Part shown: in pieces, positions 60,101 through 64,000 of the stretch
Numbering within the stretch: the first letter of the stretch is position 1
Layout: every line of letters starts with the position of its first letter
Origin: Nocardioides jejuensis
Lineage (GTDB): Bacteria > Actinomycetota > Actinomycetes > Propionibacteriales > Nocardioidaceae
Direction of reading: 5' to 3'
Assembly: GCF_004337475.1 (NCBI RefSeq)
Contig: NZ_SJZJ01000005.1
Coordinates: 1 to 64,000 of the forward strand
Length of the DNA stretch: 64,000 nucleotides
Program-made: the position numbers and the translations under genes
Notes under the pieces: model-generated
Told to the model about the DNA's origin: nothing
What the model saw: the letters and a program-made list of their open reading frames with translations, nothing else
Databases searched by the model: none

Positions 60101-60496
60101 ACCCTGACCGTCACCGATGCGAGCGGCCACGGCCGCACCGGCAAGAACGACTCGAACGGCGCCCGCACCGGCTCTGCGCCGCCGCCCCCGCCGCCTCCGC
60201 CCCCGCCGGGTGGCGGCGGAGGATCGGGTGGATCGGTGACCGTGTCGAGCGTGCCGAACGGGTGCGACATCGCGGGCTGCAATCCGCGCTGCCCGAGCAT
60301 CAACGGATGCTGGAACCTCACGGCGACGGGGCACAGCTTTGCCTCGCCGTCTTCGTGCCACCTGGCCGGCAGCAGCCAGTCGGCACCGTTCACGCTGGGC
60401 AACTACTCGAAGGCTGTCCCCGGCACGTACACGGCGGGCACCTACTACGTGACCTGTGCGAACGGTGCGAGATCCAGTTCGTTCACGCTCAGGTAG
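54191..60496 (+). CDS. Giant membrane-anchored Ig-like/fibronectin-III surface protein 1
   Basis: A 2101-aa predicted surface protein. The N-terminal segment (RRHRVTVASWTALTVVTGAL, about residues 9-30) is a signal anchor. An extracytoplasmic domain of ~370 residues follows, then repeated Ig-like/cadherin-type modules. Each of these is marked by a short motif ending in a V/A-L-D/A-N-D core (VLDNDLIASDG, PLDNDIPGADG, VLANDVDPQG, VLDNDATPSGD, ALANDLRTPG). From about residue 1500 come FnIII domains (TWRTPDNNGKRIDGYEVQYSG), a poly-Pro/poly-Gly linker near 1996-2012 and a Cys-rich C-terminal domain. AAGGGGG precedes the ATG. It is divergent from the kinase operon and followed by a paralogue. Probably an adhesin or cell-envelope scaffold regulated by phosphorylation, by inference. 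No LPXTG motif is visible. Confidence 0.88.
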   Translation: MHSRGFLRRHRVTVASWTALTVVTGALVAYAVASDGYPVHKAELNDGGVWVTNQSMGAVGRQNVPVAQIDGRVFAGAAFTSNPSLDVLQDGSAVISVNRATQTLMPIDAAMAAGLDEETVSAAGAATLFGGGSVGSLDPSTGKLWATTVDPDSGAGSLAELGAEADPVGRVGGGAVGTAGSDGTLYAASADSGNLLTLRRTPDGLGFEKPTSTRVDADLPAALHQMSAVGEQPVLLDDQGNLATPDHDLTNVGDGARLQREGRSADEVVVATPEALVAVALDGASRRTLAKVDAAQSTAAPVVMPNGCTFGAWAAGEVGTLASACGGAKASVNTFDIKDGAELVFRVNRNQIVLNDEKSGMTWTVTDSAPQLISNWEAFRQETSKKDDSKAHKTEAQTTQPPQANPDDLGARDGRTTVLNVLDNDLIASDGILSIVDVTGVTRDDVHVRIAPDRQSLLATVDPGASGIANFRYTIDDGTGKKTSQADGKVTLHVRTDGGSGKPVLRKHATSPTYSVAAGSVVEFPVTPEWRDPTYGDPVVVQSVRSAGDVEVSTTALGLVRFEAPPGSKGGLRTVNYLVSTGAETVAGKATVDAVPAGTRTVAPQAQPDVVSGEVGGPITVKPLDNDIPGADGSDAGARLTLAGRVAPTGGLGVDTDLDSGRVTVTGARPGTYYLDYRAGFGAAARDQSRIRVDISPRTADGRAPVASPDVAVVHGVSPITVDVLANDVDPQGRMLVVQHAEPSSPDSQLEVAVIDGRWLRVNAIDGAMSPKSQSVTYTISNGDATAEGSVNVTQRDALSGAENAPIAQTDRITVRAGDTAAAPVLDNDATPSGDPVGLVLDASVEPIGELRVLPKVGAAYVSGRQVRYVAPADVSGPTDVDVQYVVENTGDPTAETAIGTLKVHITPAPSAKNPDLAPTPRALEGRVVQGDLVTLKLPPTGSDPDGDSVAVTGVATAPKFGRILAFGANSLTYQAYPDATGTDDFTYEVTDPFGESAIGQVHVGVVEAGAPQAPVAVNDSFIADPSRTVDVDALANDLRTPGTRVRILPLEHAGAGVRLGSEGGPVSVAAPPHGQSRNVTYTISNGLAESRGVVTVVGQDGYNNPPVTRDLFAKPKAHAATVTVDVLAAVHDVDGPEDAMKLDAVTGVESATGEAGPRIHGGSVEIPVKDVAQVLAYRVLDDEGAAAAGAIYVPAKPTGTPYLKPGASIEMKPGSTKDVDLSDLVEDPEGDPVVLTTVDGIGASPAERLTATGKDKDTLELTATKSEGPGSVVFEVSDRAKLTDPEAHTAFISVPVQVGDLKPVINCPSMPIDVPEGGVSKSIDIASVCHVWTSDPRQARDLSFTAAWKKQPTDVDLEGSGRSVQLVAGGGARRGDTGVVALAAKGYSASGTLLVRVVALPAPKLAPIHLDTEAGKPVTVDVDQYLTSPLPPSSRDVKVMKVAALAGASASSSVSGSDLTLSPQPDTDGLMHYRLEVSDVGGSTTSARPRAAGDVTLAVVARPDAPTGLVAGQEMLANTVALTWRTPDNNGKRIDGYEVQYSGKTHNTFRCSGTPCRVTGLKNGDPYTFKVRAHNATQQNGGWSEWSNTAKATPDALTGPPLDPTVVLQRDNALTVKWSPPAPCDCSDVQKYRVTWPGGVRDLSAATRETTVSAANGDPITVTIKALNKKGIQTNDGPSTSVTGTGAGRPAMPATPSLAPANRPGNASKAINVSWAPVGANGPGPASYQVQRSSGAGTTIVCAWTTATSCNDEVTNDGTVYSYRVQAKNAEADSPRETTAAGKATHISDWSGARSIEASAPPAAPNLTSATPTGANRTVAITFDVGASHGKSNTVTCSANGSSCGTWTFANAGQSGVPKTITVPSNGSATTITLNACNGGSANLCAGSNSRSVVAYGPIGSVSINATPDSPAVGDRTTNWSISVDPNGAPVHWVVRSSVNGVIAQGNSQNGAFNKSGGETLGYSTNVTYTLTVTDASGHGRTGKNDSNGARTGSAPPPPPPPPPPGGGGGSGGSVTVSSVPNGCDIAGCNPRCPSINGCWNLTATGHSFASPSSCHLAGSSQSAPFTLGNYSKAVPGTYTAGTYYVTCANGARSSSFTLR
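56504..57215. repeat. Near-identical block shared by the two giant genes (copy 1)
   Basis: Matches 62958-63669 at a fixed offset of 6454 bases. Runs of dozens of bases are identical, with mostly synonymous differences elsewhere. Codon choice inside (GAT, AAT, TTG, TAT, GCG-rich) differs from the C-ending codons that dominate the window. Confidence 0.8.
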
Positions 60497-60574
60497 CCGC
60501 GCCGGGCGGGGACGCCGGGTGGCGGCACCGGGTAGTTCTCCCCATCCGGATCGTGGTGAATTCACCGGCGACCC

Positions 60575-60632
60575 ATCGACGTCTAGTCCGCTTGACGCTA
60601 CGTTGACTCAGAACTTGCAACGCACAAGGGGG
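60575..60632 (+). promoter_or_regulatory. Duplicated promoter region of giant gene 2
   Basis: CGACGTCTAGTCCGCTTGAC followed by CTTGCAACGCACAAGGGGGA matches the sequence upstream of giant gene 1 with scattered changes. TTGACG is a -35-like element, 17 nt before TTGCAA. The region between the two giant genes (60497-60574) holds no other recognisable feature. Confidence 0.55.
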
Positions 60633-63600
60633 ATGTACGTGCGCTCTCGGGGTGGTACTCGGGCATTTCTTCGCCGCCACAAGGTGACGGTGGCGTCGTG
60701 GACGGCGCTGGCCGTGGTCTCCGGCGTGCTCGTCACGTACGCCGTGAACGCTGACGGGTATCCCGTGCACAAGGCCGAGCTCAACGACGGCGGCGTGTGG
60801 GTGACGAACCAGTCGATGGGTGCGGTCGGTCGGCAGAACGTGCCGGTCGCCCAGATCGACGGCCGGGTCTTCGACGGAGCCGACTACACCTCGAACCCGA
60901 ACCTTGATGTCCTCCAGGACGGGTCGGCGGTCATCTCCTTCAACCGCGCCTCCAACTCGTTGCTCCCGATCGACGCCGCGATGGCGACCGGACTCGACGA
61001 GCAGGCCGTCACGGCCGCGGGCTCGGCCACGCTCTTCGGTGGCGGCAGCCTCGGCGCGCTGGACCACTCGACCGGCAAGCTGTGGGCGACGACCGTCGAC
61101 CCCGACACCGGCACCGCGCAGCTCACCGGCGTCACCAAGGACGCCAAGCCTGTGGCAACCGTCGGCGGCAACGCGGTCGGCGCGGCAGGCACGGACGGCA
61201 CCCTGTACGCAGCGTCCGGCGATGACGGCAAGGTCGTCGCCCTGCGCCGGGCAGCCGACACCTTCGAGAAGCCCGAGGTCGACGACCTGTCGGCGGACCA
61301 CGAGGGCGACCTCGCGGCGATGACCGTGGTGGGTCAGACGCCGGTGATGGTCGATGACAAGGGCAATCTGCTCACCCGTTCCGACTCGCTCGGCAACGTC
61401 GGCGCGGGCGCCGAGGTCCAGCAGGCGGGCCCGGAGAGCGACGACGTCCTCGTGGCCACGCGCGACGCGCTGGTTGCTGTCGCCGTCGATGGCGGCGGCA
61501 CGCACGAGGTCGCGAAGGTCGGTGCCCAGGCCTCGGCCGCGGCGCCCGTCGAGATGGCCAACGGCTGCGCCTTCGCGGCGTGGGGGAGCGGCCAGACCGG
61601 CACGCTGGTCACCGCCTGTGGTGATGCGAAGGCGTCGGTCAACACGTTCGACATCAAGGACGGCGCAGAGCTGGTCTTCCGGGTCAACCGCAACGAGATC
61701 GTGCTCAACGACGAGAAGAGCGGCATGACCTGGACGGTCACCGACTCCGAGCCCGAGCTGATCTCTAACTGGGAGGCGTTCCGTCAGGAGACCTCGAAGA
61801 AGGACGACTCCAAGGCCCACAAGACCGAGGCCAAGACGACGCAGCCGCCGCAGGCCAAGACCGATGAGCTCGGTGCCCGTGACGGGCGTACGACGGTGCT
61901 CAACGTCCTCGACAACGACCTGATCGCCTCCGACGGCATCCTGTCGATCGTCGACGTCAAGGGCGTCACCCGCGACGACGTCCACGTCCGGATCGCTCCT
62001 GACCGGCAGTCGCTGCTCGCGACCGTGGACCCGGGTGCGAGCGGCATCGCCAACTTCCGCTACACGATCAGCGACGGCACGGGGAAGAAGACCTCGCAGG
62101 CCGACGGCGACGTCAAGCTCACGCTGCGCAGCGACAACGGCAGCGGCAAGCCGAAGCTGCGCGAGAACGCCGAGGCGCACAGCTACCCGGTCGCCGCGGG
62201 CGGCGTCGTCGAGTTCGCGGTCACGCCTGACTGGCGCGACAAGGACTATGGCGACCCGGTCATCGTGCAGTCGGTGAAGGCCAGCGGTGATCTGGACGTG
62301 AGCACGACCGCGCTCGGTCTGATCCGTGCCGAGGCCCGTCCGGGCAGCAAGGGCGGCATCCAGACGGTCAGCTACACGGTGACGACCGGGGGCACTCCGA
62401 GCTCGGGGTCGGTCAAGGTCGAGGTGGTGCCCGCGGGCACGCGCACCGAGCCCGCGAAGGCCGAACCGGACGTGGTGTCGGGTGAGGTCAACGGTCCGAT
62501 CACGGTGAAGCCGCTGGACAACGACATCCCGGGTGCCGACGGCTCGGACGCCGGCGCGAAGCTCGCCCTGGCCGGACGCGTCACCCCGACCGGCGGTCTC
62601 GACGTCGACACCGACCTCGAGTCCGGCGAGGTCACCGTCACCGGGTCGCGACCGGGCACGTACTTCCTCGACTACCGCGCGGGCTTCGGTGCCGCCGCAC
62701 GTGCGGACGGCAAGATCCGCGTCGACATCACCCCGCAGACGCCGGAGGGCAACCGGCCCGTTGCCACCCCTGACGTCTCGGCGGTCCACGGCTTGTCCCC
62801 GGTGACGATCGACGTCCTGGCCAACGACTTCGACCCGCGCGGCCGCATGCTCGTCGTCCAGAACGCCCAGCCGTCGAGCCCGGACAGCCAGCTGGAGGTG
62901 GCCGTCATCGATGGTCGCTGGCTGCGGGTCAACGCGATCGACGGCGCGATGTCGCCGAAGAGTCAGTCGGTGACGTACACGATCAGCAACGGTGATGCGA
63001 CGGCCGAGGGGTCGGTCAATGTGACCCAGCGTGACGCGTTGTCCGGTGCCGAGAATGCGCCGATTGCGCAGACGGACCGGATCACGGTGCGTGCGGGCGA
63101 CACCGCCGCCGCGCCGGTGCTCGACAACGACGCGACGCCGTCGGGTGATCCGGTGGGTCTGGTGCTGGATGCGTCGGTGGAGCCGATCGGTGAGCTGCGT
63201 GTCCTGCCGAAGGTGGGCACGGCGTACGTGTCGGGTCGTCAGGTCCGCTACGTCGCTCCGGCCGATGTCACCGGTCCGACCGATGTCGACGTGCAGTACG
63301 TCGTGGAGAACACCGGCGATCCGACGGCGGAGACGGCGATCGGGACGTTGAAGGTGCACATCACGCCGGCGCCGTCGGCGAAGAACCCGGACCTGGCCCC
63401 GACGCCGCGCGCGCTGGAGGGCCGGGTGGTGCAGGGCGACCTGGTGACGCTGAAGCTGCCGCCGACGGGGTCGGACCCGGACGGCGACTCGGTCGCGGTG
63501 ACGGGTGTGGCCACGGCTCCGAAGTTCGGCCGGATCCTGGCGTTCGGTGCCAACTCGTTGACCTATCAGGCGTATCCGGATGCGACCGGCACCGATGACT

Positions 63601-64000
63601 TCACCTACGAGGTGACCGACCCGTTCGGCGAGTCCGCCATCGGCCACGCCCGGGTCGGTGTGGTGCAGGCGGGCGAGCCCCAGGCCCCCGTCGCGGTCAA
63701 CGACTCGTGGCTGGCCGACCCCGCGCGCACCGTCGACGTCGATGCCCTCGGCAACGACCTGCGCACGCCCGGCACGCGCGTCGACATCCTCCCGCTCGAT
63801 GACACCGGCACGGACGTCAAGCTCCAGTCCGACCAGGGTCCCGTGAGCGTCCACGCTCCCGAGGACGGCAAGACCCGCAACGTCACGTACACGATCACCA
63901 ATGGCCTCGCGGAGTCCCGGGGAGTCGTCAGCATCGAGGGACGCAAGGGCTACAACAACCCGCCCATCACGCGCGACCTGTTCGCCACTCCCAAGGCAGG
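60633..64000 (+). CDS. Giant membrane-anchored Ig-like surface protein 2 (partial, runs off window)
   Basis: A tandem paralogue of the preceding gene; 1122 codons are visible without a stop. The N-terminus (MYVRSRGGTRAFLRRHKVTV, then ASWTALAVVSGVLVTYA) is a signal anchor like that of copy 1. The Ig-like modules occur in the same order with the same LDND/LAND motifs. The extracytoplasmic N-terminal domain has diverged clearly, but the Ig-like block 62958-63669 is nearly identical at the DNA level to 56504-57215 of copy 1. The ATG is preceded by AAGGGGG as in copy 1. Whether it carries the FnIII and C-terminal domains lies outside the window. Confidence 0.87.
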   Translation, partial: MYVRSRGGTRAFLRRHKVTVASWTALAVVSGVLVTYAVNADGYPVHKAELNDGGVWVTNQSMGAVGRQNVPVAQIDGRVFDGADYTSNPNLDVLQDGSAVISFNRASNSLLPIDAAMATGLDEQAVTAAGSATLFGGGSLGALDHSTGKLWATTVDPDTGTAQLTGVTKDAKPVATVGGNAVGAAGTDGTLYAASGDDGKVVALRRAADTFEKPEVDDLSADHEGDLAAMTVVGQTPVMVDDKGNLLTRSDSLGNVGAGAEVQQAGPESDDVLVATRDALVAVAVDGGGTHEVAKVGAQASAAAPVEMANGCAFAAWGSGQTGTLVTACGDAKASVNTFDIKDGAELVFRVNRNEIVLNDEKSGMTWTVTDSEPELISNWEAFRQETSKKDDSKAHKTEAKTTQPPQAKTDELGARDGRTTVLNVLDNDLIASDGILSIVDVKGVTRDDVHVRIAPDRQSLLATVDPGASGIANFRYTISDGTGKKTSQADGDVKLTLRSDNGSGKPKLRENAEAHSYPVAAGGVVEFAVTPDWRDKDYGDPVIVQSVKASGDLDVSTTALGLIRAEARPGSKGGIQTVSYTVTTGGTPSSGSVKVEVVPAGTRTEPAKAEPDVVSGEVNGPITVKPLDNDIPGADGSDAGAKLALAGRVTPTGGLDVDTDLESGEVTVTGSRPGTYFLDYRAGFGAAARADGKIRVDITPQTPEGNRPVATPDVSAVHGLSPVTIDVLANDFDPRGRMLVVQNAQPSSPDSQLEVAVIDGRWLRVNAIDGAMSPKSQSVTYTISNGDATAEGSVNVTQRDALSGAENAPIAQTDRITVRAGDTAAAPVLDNDATPSGDPVGLVLDASVEPIGELRVLPKVGTAYVSGRQVRYVAPADVTGPTDVDVQYVVENTGDPTAETAIGTLKVHITPAPSAKNPDLAPTPRALEGRVVQGDLVTLKLPPTGSDPDGDSVAVTGVATAPKFGRILAFGANSLTYQAYPDATGTDDFTYEVTDPFGESAIGHARVGVVQAGEPQAPVAVNDSWLADPARTVDVDALGNDLRTPGTRVDILPLDDTGTDVKLQSDQGPVSVHAPEDGKTRNVTYTITNGLAESRGVVSIEGRKGYNNPPITRDLFATPKA
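62958..63669. repeat. Near-identical block shared by the two giant genes (copy 2)
   Basis: Partner of 56504-57215. Flanking sequence on both sides is much less similar between the two genes. Confidence 0.8.

Noticed and set aside
54191-60496. Sortase-anchored protein
   Set aside because: No LPXTG-type motif or C-terminal hydrophobic segment with basic tail is present. Anchoring is by the N-terminal helix.

Overview
The window is high-GC DNA from an actinobacterium, most likely Nocardioides or a close relative in the Nocardioidaceae. The evidence is a mycothiol synthase gene beside a GlnR-type regulator, a CsoR copper operon, a ppk-mutT1 pair arranged as in Mycobacterium, frequent GTG starts, and many start codons lying 6-7 nt after a TANNNT-like -10 box (leaderless mRNAs). 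I see no rRNA, tRNA, CRISPR array, transposase or integrase. No stretch longer than about 185 bases lacks a gene.

Layout. 0.1-3.9 kb: a copper operon (csoR, copZ, a Met/His-tailed membrane-anchored protein, copA) behind a CsoR-type operator. 4.0-16.5 kb: phosphate genes (DUF47 protein and Pit transporter; ppk; pstS-pstC-pstA-pstB), mixed with a lipase/acyltransferase pair, mutT1 and a membrane-anchored unknown. 16.6-17.4 kb: a secreted protein made of two copies of a four-cysteine module. 17.5-23.1 kb: an O-antigen-ligase-like protein, a thioredoxin, a serine-acetyltransferase-like protein, MoaD/ThiS, glnR, a DUF559-type nuclease-like gene between two palindromic repeats, and mshD.

23.2-39.0 kb is a surface-glycan locus: two sulfotransferases, two sister GT-A-like glycosyltransferases, a GT61-like protein, two GT4-like glycosyltransferases, two hexapeptide acyltransferases, an ACP-reductase-ligase acyl module, three methyltransferases and a GDP-mannose-3,5-epimerase-like enzyme. 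A Wzz/BY-kinase and a polyprenyl glycosylphosphotransferase at 41.1-44.1 kb belong with it. Between these blocks sits a sulfur operon (DUF4395, thiosulfate sulfurtransferase, DUF1416) behind a short leader peptide with an attenuator-like UTR. 44.2-47.4 kb holds conserved actinobacterial genes: DsrE, nitrobindin/FABP, Fur family, an unknown and YgfZ. A cupin and a membrane acyltransferase follow.

49.3-64.0 kb is a signalling and surface system. A minus-strand operon encodes PP2C phosphatase, an FHA protein, a transmembrane Ser/Thr kinase and an FHA-like/HTH protein. It is divergent from two tandem giant membrane-anchored proteins with Ig-like repeats. The first, about 2100 residues, ends in fibronectin-III domains. 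The second runs off the window edge. The two share a block of very high nucleotide identity that suggests gene conversion.

The order thioredoxin / GlnR-MshD / sulfurtransferase-DUF1416 / FABP / YgfZ recalls the M. tuberculosis Rv0811c-Rv0819 neighbourhood (from memory), with glycan genes inserted into it.
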